NCBI RefSeq assembly: GCF_001050345.1
Contig: NZ_LFMW01000039.1
Coordinates: forward strand, 277,170-341,169
Source: Pseudomonas fildesensis
GTDB taxonomy: Bacteria; Pseudomonadota; Gammaproteobacteria; Pseudomonadales; Pseudomonadaceae
Length of the DNA stretch: 64,000 nt
Direction of reading: 5' to 3'
Shown here: positions 35,999-44,837 of the stretch, piece after piece
How positions within the stretch are numbered: position 1 is the stretch's first letter
Layout of the letters: each line of letters begins with the position of its first letter
Program-made: the position numbers and the translations under genes
Notes under the pieces: generated by a model
Databases searched by the model: none
What the model was told of the DNA's origin: nothing
Seen by the model: the letters and a program-made list of their open reading frames with translations, nothing else

Positions 35999-36712
35999 TT
36001 ACTGCGCACGCAGGATGACCTTCATCCTTGCGTTTTCGGTCGCAGAGCTGAAGATCTCAGCGTAACGCAAGGTCGCGTTAGCGTGCTCGCGCATGATGGC
36101 TTCGGCACGCGCGCCCTGGCGACTGACCAGGGCGTCGAATACCGAATGGTGCTGCATGTGGGCATAGTTGAAGCGCCGGTATTCTCGGGCCATGTCCTCG
36201 CGATCCACCGCCAGCGCATTCACCGAAGCGAACGGCAGGTGATCATTGCGCGCCAGGGCATCGGCGATGGCCGGGTTATGGCTGCCTTCGACGATGACGT
36301 GGTGAAAACGCATGTTGAGATCGTGATACACCTCAAGGTCGTCCTCTGTCACGTAGCCCTTGGCGAACAGCTGATCGCCCTCCACCAGACACCGCTCAAG
36401 CACCACGCGCGCCTCGTCGGACAAGCCTCGCTCCGCGGCTTGACGCGCGGCAAGGCCTTCGAGCACACCCCGCACCTCGACCGCGCCAGCGATGTCACCG
36501 GGGCTGACCGAACGTACCTGGTACCCCCGCCCACCAAACGGCACCAGCAAACCTTCCTGTTCCAGGGTACGGAACGCCATGCGCACGGGCATGCGCGACA
36601 CGCCGAACAACTGTGCCGTGGGAATTTCCATCAGACGTTCGCCCGCCGCCAACTCCCCGCTGGCAATCATTTTGCGCAGTGCAACCAGCACCAATTGACC
36701 GGGCTTACTCAT
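35999..36712 (-). CDS. vanR: GntR-family repressor of vanillate genes
   Basis: The ATG at 36712 (MSKPGQL) is preferred because GGAAG lies upstream; the frame runs on for 14 more codons. The 237-residue protein has an N-terminal GntR winged helix (LMEIPTAQLFGVSRMPVRMAFRTLEQEGLL) and a C-terminal FCD domain (MRFHHVIVEGSHN, HHSVFDALVSRQGARAEAIMREH). It is convergent with vanAB, as in other pseudomonads. The TGGATCCA palindromes upstream of vanA are its probable operators; vanillate would be the inducer. Confidence 0.88.
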   Translation of the reverse strand: MSKPGQLVLVALRKMIASGELAAGERLMEIPTAQLFGVSRMPVRMAFRTLEQEGLLVPFGGRGYQVRSVSPGDIAGAVEVRGVLEGLAARQAAERGLSDEARVVLERCLVEGDQLFAKGYVTEDDLEVYHDLNMRFHHVIVEGSHNPAIADALARNDHLPFASVNALAVDREDMAREYRRFNYAHMQHHSVFDALVSRQGARAEAIMREHANATLRYAEIFSSATENARMKVILRAQ

Positions 36713-36850
36713 CCAGGCAACTTCCAGAACATGTAGGCCGCCATAGTACCGCAAGCCTCGCTCCCCTCGGCAACCATCGTGGGTAATCTATCCACCCGCA
36801 GAACAAGCCACTATAGTCAACAACAGTCTTTTTGCCGGTGGTGGCCACTT

Positions 36851-37510
36851 ATGAACGCTATACCTGCCCAGGAAGTCGCCGGCCATTGCCTGCAGGCTTT
36901 CACTCAGCTTGTTCATGTCAGTCAGGCCGCGTTTTACTGCGTCGATCGACAACTGCAAGCCCGTGATTTCCGATTGCACGGCATGAGCGGCGAGATGCAT
37001 CGCGACTATTTGGACAACTACCGGCAGTTCGATCCGCTGCAACCGAGTAACTGCGCATCCAGCGGGTTGAACGTGGTGCCACTGAGCTTTGCCATGGCCA
37101 GGCAGCCTCAACGGGACAATCACCGTTATCAGGATTTCCTGTTGCGCTACGGGGTCGTCGATGTCGTCGAAATCCTCGCCCACCGCGCCGGCCAGCCTCA
37201 AGCGGCGATCTCTCTGTTACGCACCGCCGAACAAGGCGCCTTCACCCTTGATCAGCTAAGCCAGCTCAACGCCTTGCAGTCCCTGCTGCAACTGGCCGTC
37301 GCGAACATACAACCGAATGAAGACCCGCTGATCGACCTGACGCCCAGAGAGCGGCAGATCGCCTTATTGTTGCGCCAGGGCGCGAGCAACAAACAGCTGG
37401 CACAGGAACTGAACGTCGGCTTGCCGACCATCAAGACCCACCTGATCAACCTGTTCCGCAAGACCCACGCAAGTAGCCGCACCGAGTTGGTGGGGATACT
37501 GTTTCTCTAG
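36851..37510 (+). CDS. LuxR-family transcriptional regulator
   Basis: The ATG at 36851 (MNAIPAQ) is preferred; the frame opens 24 codons upstream in the vanR promoter interval. The 219-residue product has an unrecognised N-terminal sensory region and a C-terminal GerE-type helix-turn-helix (LTPRERQIALLLRQGASNKQLAQELNVGLPTIKTHL). The N-terminal region lacks the obvious acyl-homoserine-lactone signature residues, so it is probably not a quorum regulator. It lies 80 bases ahead of the moaF-SDR-SDR run on the same strand and is likely its regulator. Confidence 0.82.
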   Translation: MNAIPAQEVAGHCLQAFTQLVHVSQAAFYCVDRQLQARDFRLHGMSGEMHRDYLDNYRQFDPLQPSNCASSGLNVVPLSFAMARQPQRDNHRYQDFLLRYGVVDVVEILAHRAGQPQAAISLLRTAEQGAFTLDQLSQLNALQSLLQLAVANIQPNEDPLIDLTPRERQIALLLRQGASNKQLAQELNVGLPTIKTHLINLFRKTHASSRTELVGILFL

Positions 37511-37590
37511 TTCAACCATCCGGTTGATAGGCGAGACCTTCTGCGAACTGCATGCTCCAGCGTGTTAATTCACGCAACCGGAGTATTGCA

Positions 37591-38412
37591 ATGACAACTT
37601 CTTCTGACTGGATTACCGTCGGCGCACTGGCCGACGGTTTCGCCCCTGAAGCCTTCATCCTGCCCAATCTGGCCGACCTGAGCGACAAGGTCTTCACCCT
37701 GAACTTCGCCAGCGGCGGGCAGATCGAACATCGTTTCAACGCCGAAACGCTGTCATGGTCTGCAGCCGATGGTCATTCCAGCGGCACGGCGCCCTACCGG
37801 GCCACGTCCATCCGCCCTGGTTTGTACCTGGTGGATTTCATCAAGCATGAGAACGACTTGAGCTCGTCCATCAGCCTGGTCCTGGACACTCACAGCGCTT
37901 CGTTCACCGCAGTCATCGGCCGTATGCCGACTCAAGCAAACAGCGCTGAAGGCCTCTACGGCCGAGCCCTGGCCGGCAAACCCCTGACATCCGTTGAGGT
38001 CGACTTCGTCCACGGCAGCCTCGACCGACCCTGGCAGGCAGGCCAGTGCCCGCACGTCCCCACCAACGAGCTGACCGGCCTGCGCAACCTGTATCGCTAC
38101 AGCCCCAGCGAGGTCTACGAGCACATCTACCTCAACGATCAGTTCTATGCCTGGCAATGCCTTGAAGGTGTTGAGAAAGGCTTGTGTGATACCGATCGCT
38201 GCCATTACTACAAAATCGCCGATCAACTCTACCTGTTCGTCTGGCGCGAAAAGATCATCCCGACCCTCGGCCTGGTACTGATCGATATGCAACAACACCG
38301 CAGTGACGGCAAGATTTTCGGTTACGCCTCAGCGTCCTTCGATGAGTTGTCGAACTTCCCGGTCAGCTCTTACTGCCAGGTACTTAACCGCACGGAGTAT
38401 CCTGATGCGTGA
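37591..38412 (+). CDS. MoaF-like protein
   Basis: The ATG at 37591 (MTTSSDW) has GGAG seven bases upstream. The 273-residue protein resembles the MoaF family, with paired lipocalin-like halves: VFTLNFASGGQIEHRF and ATSIRPGLYLVDFIKHEN in the first, LYRYSPSEVYEHIYLNDQFYAWQCLEGVEKGLCDTDRCHYYKIADQLYLFVWREK in the second (pieces only quoted in part). MoaF was named from an operon of the Klebsiella monoamine regulon, not from molybdopterin synthesis proper; no biochemical role is established. It overlaps the next SDR gene by eight bases and so is translationally coupled to it. Confidence 0.75.
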   Translation: MTTSSDWITVGALADGFAPEAFILPNLADLSDKVFTLNFASGGQIEHRFNAETLSWSAADGHSSGTAPYRATSIRPGLYLVDFIKHENDLSSSISLVLDTHSASFTAVIGRMPTQANSAEGLYGRALAGKPLTSVEVDFVHGSLDRPWQAGQCPHVPTNELTGLRNLYRYSPSEVYEHIYLNDQFYAWQCLEGVEKGLCDTDRCHYYKIADQLYLFVWREKIIPTLGLVLIDMQQHRSDGKIFGYASASFDELSNFPVSSYCQVLNRTEYPDA

Positions 38413-39205
38413 ACCTCGTACCGTCGTTATCACCGGCGCCGGCACCGGCATCGGGGCCGCCTGCGCCCGACTGTACGCCGCCGAAGGGGCCAACCTGGTA
38501 CTGATCGGCCGTCGTCGCGAACCGTTGGAGCAGGTAGCTGAAAAAACCGGTGGCTTGGTGCTGGTGGGCGATGCAGCCTGCCCAGCGACCTGGGAAGCTT
38601 TTGTCGCGCAGATCAGCCAGCGCTATGGTCGGCTTGATGTGTTGCTGGCCTGTGCCGGCGGCCACGGCCTGGGCAACGCCACGCAAACCAGCCCACAGAC
38701 GTGGGAAGCGGCTCTGCGCAGCAACCTCGACAGCGCCTTTTATAGCGCACGAGCCTGCCTGCCGCTGCTGCTGGAGAGCGCAGGCAACATCGTACTGATT
38801 GGTTCGATCGCCTCCCTGGCCGCGGGGCCCGAAGTCTGCGGCTACACCACCGCCAAGCATGCACTGCTCGGTCTTAATCGCTCGCTGGCCCGGGATTACG
38901 GCCCTCGCGGCGTGCGGGTAAATGCGGTATGCCCGGGCTGGGTGCGCACGCCGATGGCCGATCAGGAGATGGAACCCCTGATGGAATTTTATGGCGAGAC
39001 GCTGCAGCAAGCCTATGACCGGGTTTGCGCCGACGTGCCGCTACGCCGGCCGGCCAGCGCCGAGGAAATTGCCAGGGTCTGTCGCTTCCTGGCGTCCAGT
39101 GAGGCATCGATTATCACCGGCGCGACACTGGTGGCCGACGGCGGTTCGACCATCGTCGATGTGCCGACCCTGGCTTATGCCCACATGGAACCATCTCATG
39201 ATTAA
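38405..39205 (+). CDS. Short-chain dehydrogenase/reductase
   Basis: Start at the ATG giving MREPRTV, which overlaps the moaF-like stop (ATGCGTGA). The 266-residue classical SDR has the cofactor motif TGAGTGIGAACAR near residue 10, a NAG-equivalent ACAGGHG near 85, the catalytic serine in IGSIAS and YTTAKHALLG near 150. CPGWVRTPMAD follows at the usual place. The NAG motif is altered to CAGG, but the catalytic Ser-Tyr-Lys is complete. Substrate is unknown; coupling to the moaF-like gene and a second SDR suggests a small catabolic operon. Confidence 0.88.
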   Translation: MREPRTVVITGAGTGIGAACARLYAAEGANLVLIGRRREPLEQVAEKTGGLVLVGDAACPATWEAFVAQISQRYGRLDVLLACAGGHGLGNATQTSPQTWEAALRSNLDSAFYSARACLPLLLESAGNIVLIGSIASLAAGPEVCGYTTAKHALLGLNRSLARDYGPRGVRVNAVCPGWVRTPMADQEMEPLMEFYGETLQQAYDRVCADVPLRRPASAEEIARVCRFLASSEASIITGATLVADGGSTIVDVPTLAYAHMEPSHD

Positions 39206-39965
39206 AGATCTGGATTTCAGCGGCCGCACCGTACTGGTAACCGGCGGCGCTCAGGGTATTGGTCGTGCCATTGTCGAAGCCTTCGCCTTGCGCGGTGCTC
39301 GTGTGGTAATCGCCGATCTGCAATTGCCCGCGGCCCAGGAACTGGCCAACGAGCTGTCAGGACGCGCTTGCCAGGTTGAAGCGGTGAGTGTCGATCTGGC
39401 GGAATCTACGGCCGTGTTTAATCTGGTTCAAGCGTTGGAAGAACGTCTGGGGCGGCTGGATATTTTGGTACATAACGCCGGATATTTTCCACTGACGCCA
39501 TTCGCCGAGATTACACCAGCAATTCTTGAACGGACCCTGGCGGTCAACCTCTCGGCGTTGTTCTGGCTGACCCAGGCAGCGTTACCCATGTTCCACCGCC
39601 AGGGTCACGGCTGCGTGCTGGTGACCTCGTCGGTCACCGGCCCGCGTGTGGCCTATCCGGGGCTGAGTCACTACGCCGCATCAAAGGCCGGGGTCAACGG
39701 ATTCATCCGCAACGCGGCGCTGGAGCTGGCGGGGGTGAATGTGCGGGTCAACGGTGTGGAGCCCGGAATGATCGCAACGCCTGCCATGGGGAATTTGGGG
39801 GATGATCAGCTGAATGAAAATATCGCCAGCCGGGTGCCCTTGGGCCGACTGGGCAAACCGGCCGATATCGCTGGGGCCATGTTGTTTCTGGCGTCAGACC
39901 TGGCGGCTTATATTACTGGGCAGACGCTGGTGGTCGACGGCGGGTCTACCTTGCCGGAAGTTTGA
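39198..39965 (+). CDS. Short-chain dehydrogenase/reductase
   Basis: The ATG giving MIKDLDFSG overlaps the previous stop by eight bases (ATGATTAA). The 255-residue product is a classical SDR with TGGAQGIGRAIVEAF near residue 13, HNAGYFP near 88, VTSSVTG, YAASKAGVNGF near 155 and PGMIATPAMGNL. The C-terminal GQTLVVDGGSTLPEV is complete, and an Asp-rich segment after the second beta strand (IADLQ) suggests NAD rather than NADP. It is the last gene of the run and is followed by a strong hairpin. Confidence 0.9.
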   Translation: MIKDLDFSGRTVLVTGGAQGIGRAIVEAFALRGARVVIADLQLPAAQELANELSGRACQVEAVSVDLAESTAVFNLVQALEERLGRLDILVHNAGYFPLTPFAEITPAILERTLAVNLSALFWLTQAALPMFHRQGHGCVLVTSSVTGPRVAYPGLSHYAASKAGVNGFIRNAALELAGVNVRVNGVEPGMIATPAMGNLGDDQLNENIASRVPLGRLGKPADIAGAMLFLASDLAAYITGQTLVVDGGSTLPEV

Positions 39966-39983
39966 AACCAGGCGACTGAACGT

Positions 39984-40012
39984 GGAGAAGGGGCTGCACA
40001 AGCCCCTTCTCC
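39984..40012 (+). terminator. Strong hairpin terminator after the SDR operon
   Basis: Twelve-base perfect arms (GGAGAAGGGGCT and AGCCCCTTCTCC) around a five-base loop, 18 bases after the SDR stop and before the convergent PAS-protein stop. It could serve both strands. Confidence 0.75.
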
Positions 40013-40022
40013 CCTTCCGTCA

Positions 40023-40931
40023 CTATGAGTGTTTGTGCTGATGCAGCATCGTCTGAATCTGCTGCGTAGCCTGACGGGTATTCTCCGCCAGCTTGCGCAC
40101 CTCATCGGCCACCACCGAAAACCCGCGCCCGACATCACCCGCCCGAGCCGCTTCAATGGCCGCGTTCAACGCCAACAGATTGGTCTGGTCAGCAATGCCT
40201 TTGATCACCCCCACCACCGTTGCAATCTGGCTATAGGTCGCCTCATTTTGCTCAAGCATTTGCTGGTGGGTCGCCTTGGCCGAACGCTCATCACTGATAT
40301 CCCGTACCGCACCGATCACACGGGTCAAACGTCCCGACTCATCACGCACTGCAAGCCCTCGTTCACGACACCAGATGTAGTCGCGGGTTTTGTGGCGCAT
40401 CCGGTATTCGAAGACGTACTCGGCGCTGCCGTGAGAACTGAGGATTTCCCGGTCGAAGATCGCCATGATTTTCGGCAAATCCTGCGGATGCGTGATACCG
40501 ACCTGCGCATCCCAGCCATCGGGTAACTCATGGGGCGCATAGCCCATCAGCAGGCGAAACTGATTGGAAAAGCGCATGCAACTGGCCGGGTGCTGAATAT
40601 CACCGTTGACCACGCAGATGTCCCAGCAGCCTTCAGTCAGCGTCGATTGCAACAACTCCCAGATGTGCGCCTCATGTTGATGGTGCAGGGTCCGTTGAGT
40701 GTGCTGGCTCAACTCGGCCTGAAGACTCTTTTCGCGATGCCGAGCCTGCTCGAGTTCCTCACGAAGCGTTTCCAGCGCTTGCCCGCTGCGCTCCAGCAGG
40801 ACGGCCTGATCCTTGGCCAACTCCGCGGCCAACAGTTGCTGCTGCGCGAACCGGGCCCTTTCGTGCGTGAACTGTTCCAGTTGCAAGGCCTCATCGAGTG
40901 CCTGCTGCTGTTTATGCTTTTTGAAGAACAT
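40023..40931 (-). CDS. Soluble PAS-containing chemoreceptor-like protein
   Basis: A 302-residue protein without membrane helices. Residues 1-95 form a Gln/Glu-rich coiled coil. A PAS domain of the PAS-PAC type follows (FSNQFRLLMGYAPHELPDGWDAQVGITHPQD to TRVIGAVRDISDERS). The end is a short chemoreceptor tip (GIADQTNLLALNAAIEAARAGDVGRGFSVVADEVRKLAENT). The signalling region stops about 20 residues after the tip, so one helical arm is much shorter than usual. It resembles the small cytosolic PAS-MCP proteins common in Pseudomonas. The signal it senses is unknown. Confidence 0.85.
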   Translation of the reverse strand: MFFKKHKQQQALDEALQLEQFTHERARFAQQQLLAAELAKDQAVLLERSGQALETLREELEQARHREKSLQAELSQHTQRTLHHQHEAHIWELLQSTLTEGCWDICVVNGDIQHPASCMRFSNQFRLLMGYAPHELPDGWDAQVGITHPQDLPKIMAIFDREILSSHGSAEYVFEYRMRHKTRDYIWCRERGLAVRDESGRLTRVIGAVRDISDERSAKATHQQMLEQNEATYSQIATVVGVIKGIADQTNLLALNAAIEAARAGDVGRGFSVVADEVRKLAENTRQATQQIQTMLHQHKHS

Positions 40932-41034
40932 CAGCCTGTCCTTTGTTCATCGAGTCGAAACACTGGATCTGATCGCAAACCAAGCATGATTGCTTGCACC
41001 AGGTTGCGGCCCTGCTTGTTCCAGCCTGCCATAA

Positions 41035-41059
41035 GAAAAACGGCGCCCTCAGGCGCCGT
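41035..41059 (-). terminator. Rho-independent terminator after the amidase gene
   Basis: On the minus strand ACGGCGCC and GGCGCCGT pair perfectly around a four-base loop and are followed by a T-run. It lies 31 bases beyond the amidase stop. Confidence 0.85.
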
Positions 41060-41089
41060 AAACAATCGATGGTTATCAGCAATGACTGA

Positions 41090-42556
41090 TCACAGTCGTG
41101 AAGGCGGCCGCTGACAAGCATTGAATGGCGGCACCTGACCACGCCAGGGTTGAGCACGCTCAAGCTGTGCGGCGAGTGCCAATAACGTACTTTCCTCGCC
41201 AAAGCGCCCCGCAAAATGCGCGCCCATCGGCAGTCCACCGGCGCTCCAATACAACGGCACCGACATCGCCGGCTGACCACTGGCGTTGAACAGCGCAGTG
41301 AACGGCGAGTAACTGTGGAAACGCTCGATCAGTTCTTCAAGGCTCATGCTGTCGTCTTGCAAATCAAGTTCGCCAATGGGTACCGGCTCACGTGTCAGGG
41401 TCGGCGTCAGGATCACATCGTAGTTCTGCATGAACACCGCCAACTGCCGGCCCAAGGCATGAATCCACTCCACCGCGCCCGCATATTGCGCGCCGCTGAC
41501 GTCACCCTTGCTACGCAAGATAATCCGCGTCCGGGCTTCCAGTTCTTCAGGCTGCACCGCAAACCCGCGCATCTGGCCCAATACATCGACATAGTGACGA
41601 GTACTCGCGCCAATGATTGTAAAGACCTGATCCAGAAACTCCGGCAACACCACCGGCAAGCTGACCGGTTCAACACGGTGGCCGAGGGACTGGCACAATC
41701 TGGCGGCCTGGCGCACCGCTTCCAGGCTCTCAGTCGAGGTCGGCCAGGGCCCTAACTGCTCAACCAGCCCGATACGCAGTGGACGCGGATCACGCTGCAC
41801 GGCCGCGAAGTACGGTAGCGTCTGCACCGGCGCAGCGTAAGGCGCACCCAGATCGATCCCCGCCGTCGCATCGAGCAACGCCGCGCTGTCACGCACCGAT
41901 AAGGTGACAGCATGCGGTGTACCCATTCCGGCCCAGCCCTCTCCGACCATCGGTCCCGAAGGCAGCAGCCCGCGGCTCGGCTTGAGCCCGAAGACCCCAC
42001 AGCAGGAGGCTGGAACCCGCAATGATCCGCCGCCATCATTGCCATGGGCGAAAGGTACTACGCGTGCGGCAACCAGCGCGGCTGCCCCGCCGCTGGAACC
42101 ACCCGCACTGTGCGCGAGGTTCCAGGGGTTGCGCGTGGCGCCAAAACGGCTCGATTCGGTGGAGTAAGAGGTACCGAACTCCGGGGAGGTGCTGGTCCCG
42201 ACAATCAAGCAACCCGCACCTCGCAAACGCGTCACGATTTCAGATTCAAAATCTGCCCGAAAACCTCCCAGCGACTGCGAGCCATTGGTCATCGCCGCCC
42301 CATTGACTGGAGAGAAAAGGTCTTTGATCAGCGTCGGTACGCCGCTGAAAACACCGTCCCTGGACCTCGACTCGCGTGCCGCCTGACGCGCCGAGTCGTA
42401 AAGCCGTTCGGCCACCGCGTTAAGCTGCGGCTCAACCAGTTCAATACGATCAATGACCGCTTCAAGTAGCTCGCCGGGCTGCACTTCACCGCGCTTAACC
42501 CACTCGGCCAGACCTGTGGCGTCTTCAATGTCCAGCAAGTTCTGGATGTCTTGCAT
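41090..42556 (-). CDS. Amidase-signature family hydrolase
   Basis: The ATG at 42556 is preferred because AGGAG lies seven bases upstream; the one at 42562 would leave almost no spacing. The ~488-residue protein has the amidase signature AHSAGGSSGGAAALVAA with the catalytic serines near residue 155, and the catalytic lysine in PTLIKDLF near 78. Family members hydrolyse amides, nitrile-derived amides or Glu-tRNA. The presence of a dedicated MFS transporter, porin and AraC regulator argues for a catabolic amide rather than GatA. Substrate is unknown. Confidence 0.88.
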   Translation of the reverse strand: MQDIQNLLDIEDATGLAEWVKRGEVQPGELLEAVIDRIELVEPQLNAVAERLYDSARQAARESRSRDGVFSGVPTLIKDLFSPVNGAAMTNGSQSLGGFRADFESEIVTRLRGAGCLIVGTSTSPEFGTSYSTESSRFGATRNPWNLAHSAGGSSGGAAALVAARVVPFAHGNDGGGSLRVPASCCGVFGLKPSRGLLPSGPMVGEGWAGMGTPHAVTLSVRDSAALLDATAGIDLGAPYAAPVQTLPYFAAVQRDPRPLRIGLVEQLGPWPTSTESLEAVRQAARLCQSLGHRVEPVSLPVVLPEFLDQVFTIIGASTRHYVDVLGQMRGFAVQPEELEARTRIILRSKGDVSGAQYAGAVEWIHALGRQLAVFMQNYDVILTPTLTREPVPIGELDLQDDSMSLEELIERFHSYSPFTALFNASGQPAMSVPLYWSAGGLPMGAHFAGRFGEESTLLALAAQLERAQPWRGQVPPFNACQRPPSRL

Positions 42557-42580
42557 ACCCATGCTCCTAGTACCTATAAA

Positions 42581-43825
42581 TTACGAATGACTTGATCCAA
42601 CAGCGGCGACAATGGCTTTACGTCGCGCCTGCACGCCGGCCAGTGCCCAAACCAATGCTGAGGCAAAACTGGCGACCGCCAACCACTGGATCGAATGGCG
42701 CAGGTCACCCGCAAAAGCACTGATCAGTGCCACCACCAGCGGGCTGACAAATTGGCCAAAATATAGAAAGGCAGTGAACCCACCCAACCCGCGCCCGCGG
42801 GTTTTGGCAGTCAGGGCATTCATCACGGGGGCCATCGCATTGGGCACCAAAAGCCCGGCACCCAGACCGTGGATGAGCACCGCCACCAACACCTCGTTGT
42901 AGCTTTGCGCGCGCATCAGCAGCCATAGCCCGAGCCCCAGCATTGCCAGCAACAACGCATTGCAACCCGCGACACCGATGCGTCGGCGCAACAGCGGCCA
43001 CATCAACGACCCGCCCAGCGTTGCCAGCAGGCTCAATCCTGCCGACAGCCCGATCAACGTGCTCGAGGTGACGCCCAGACTGACCAACAGAACAGGGGCC
43101 TGAATCGGTACGATAAAACTCAACACCATCCCGCTGAGGATCAGCATGTATCCGATGATCAGTGGCACCACAGCGACCTTTCCTGTATCGGGCTCCTCGA
43201 ACTGTTGCTTACCCGTCGCAGGTTCCCACAACACTTTCATCATCACCGGCACCAACAGCAGCGGCAGCAAGTAGAGCAAGAATGGGAGCCGCCAGGAGTG
43301 CTCACCCAACGCCCCGCCGACGACAAAAAACAGCGAACCCACCAGGCCAATGGTCACCACTTGGCGATTGACGTAGCGCAGCCGTTCCTCGCCCCGCCAA
43401 TAGTCCGCAATCAACGTGGCGCAACAGGTCATCACCGCCGCTTCAGCGCAGCCAAACAGCAGGCGTACACCCACAATGGCCGACAAGTTATCCAGCACTG
43501 CCGGTACCGCTCCCAGCAAGGCATACAGCAGGGTTGCGAGCACAAGTAACGCCTTGCGTCCTACCCGATCGGCTAACCACCCAGCCAAGGGGGCGCACAA
43601 AGCGATGGCCAATGCCGGCCCAGTGATAGCCAGCGGCACCAGTAAACCCGCCTGGGGGTTAAGGGGGCCAAACTCGGCGCCGAGCTTGGGCAGGATCGGC
43701 GCAATCATCACCGAACCCATGATGGTCAGGCTGCTGCCAAGCATCAGTACCAGCCCCTCACGTCGCCCAGTGGCTTGACGCGGCGCAGACAGGGTCGCGG
43801 GTGAAACTGCGTGTGATTGATTCAT
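42581..43825 (-). CDS. Major facilitator superfamily transporter
   Basis: A 414-residue protein with twelve predicted helices. The loop after helix 2 reads GWLADRVGRKALLV, the MFS signature, near residue 85. The N-terminal ~25 residues are cytoplasmic. It sits between the porin and the amidase genes, ten bases from the porin stop, and probably imports the substrate of the amidase. A drug-efflux function is possible because this subfamily also contains exporters (it resembles the CynX/YdhP-type MFS), but the operon setting favours uptake. Confidence 0.85.
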   Translation of the reverse strand: MNQSHAVSPATLSAPRQATGRREGLVLMLGSSLTIMGSVMIAPILPKLGAEFGPLNPQAGLLVPLAITGPALAIALCAPLAGWLADRVGRKALLVLATLLYALLGAVPAVLDNLSAIVGVRLLFGCAEAAVMTCCATLIADYWRGEERLRYVNRQVVTIGLVGSLFFVVGGALGEHSWRLPFLLYLLPLLLVPVMMKVLWEPATGKQQFEEPDTGKVAVVPLIIGYMLILSGMVLSFIVPIQAPVLLVSLGVTSSTLIGLSAGLSLLATLGGSLMWPLLRRRIGVAGCNALLLAMLGLGLWLLMRAQSYNEVLVAVLIHGLGAGLLVPNAMAPVMNALTAKTRGRGLGGFTAFLYFGQFVSPLVVALISAFAGDLRHSIQWLAVASFASALVWALAGVQARRKAIVAAVGSSHS

Positions 43826-43834
43826 AGCACCTCC

Positions 43835-44767
43835 TCAAAAACTTTGAGAAATACGCAACGCGACGGTATAGCCCTGGGCACGGTTTTGCGCGTCGAACTC
43901 CTTGTAGGCGTGGAGCCAGACAGGTGGCAGCCCTGGCTTGAAGTAACTGACCGCAGGGCCGACAGCCAGCACACGCGCGCGATTTCCCGTTTCCAGGCCG
44001 GGTGCATTGTCATCGGTGAACTGACGGTAGTAGTAGCCACCCAGCCCCACGGTCCATGGCCCTACGTGCTGGCCCACCGCAAATTCGTGTCGGTACTCAA
44101 TACCGTTTTTGTAATCGGTGGCGTTGTTACGTGTATTGATGTCGGCTTCAAAGCTTGAAGACACTTCGAAGCCGCTGTCACTGATATAGGTGGCGTTAAC
44201 TATTGGCGAGAAGGTCCAGTGATTCAGGCCCGGGGACACCAAACGATTCTTGTCGTAGTCACCGGTAGGCGCCTGAATTTGGAACTGCGTATTGATGAAT
44301 AGATTCGGCGACACGTTCCATTGCAGGATCAATGGCAGAAACTGCACATCGGCCATACGGAACGGGTCGGCTTCCAGGCTCAGCGGCCCTACGGGCGTGG
44401 GCACTTTGATCGAAGCGTCCATTTTGAAGAACGGCACGATAACGCCAAACCCATACTTGGCGCCCAGGACAGTGTTATCTGTCATGCGCATATAGGCGAC
44501 GCCGATGGAGAGCACGTCCAGGGAAAGATGGTTATCGACTGAGCGCCCTTCACGGTCCTTCTGAACATTGGTCGAGTAGAACGCGGTTCGCAGACCAAGC
44601 GTGCCGAACGGAGTCGCCGGGGGCGACATTCCCGCACCAAAATCATAAACGCCGACGGCGGTGGTCGGAGAGCCGTTTTCAGTGCCATGAGCACCGGTGC
44701 ACAGACCCACCAGCCCCAAAGTGATCAACGTAAATTGTCTGACGCTTGCGTTGTTTTTATGGTTCAT
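43835..44767 (-). CDS. Outer-membrane protein of the phenol-degradation MetA-like family
   Basis: The ATG at 44767 (MNHKNNAS) follows GGGAGG; the frame opens five codons upstream. The 310-residue protein has a signal peptide (to about residue 30, LCTGAHG), then a beta-barrel with strands such as NLFINTQFQIQAPTGDYDKNRLVSPGLN and an aromatic C-terminal end, ALRISQSF. The pattern resembles the SphA/phenol_MetA_deg family of channels linked to aromatic compound uptake. It is the first structural gene after the AraC regulator. Confidence 0.75.
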   Translation of the reverse strand: MNHKNNASVRQFTLITLGLVGLCTGAHGTENGSPTTAVGVYDFGAGMSPPATPFGTLGLRTAFYSTNVQKDREGRSVDNHLSLDVLSIGVAYMRMTDNTVLGAKYGFGVIVPFFKMDASIKVPTPVGPLSLEADPFRMADVQFLPLILQWNVSPNLFINTQFQIQAPTGDYDKNRLVSPGLNHWTFSPIVNATYISDSGFEVSSSFEADINTRNNATDYKNGIEYRHEFAVGQHVGPWTVGLGGYYYRQFTDDNAPGLETGNRARVLAVGPAVSYFKPGLPPVWLHAYKEFDAQNRAQGYTVALRISQSF

Positions 44768-44837
44768 CGAATGCCCTCCCACCCCATTGGTGTAGGAGTC
44801 ATCCTAGTAAGCGAAACCTTTAACTTGTTATCCGATT

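Noticed and set aside
37591..38412. Molybdenum cofactor biosynthesis role for the MoaF-like protein
   Set aside because: No other mo cofactor genes are nearby, and the MoaF name derives from a monoamine-regulated operon.
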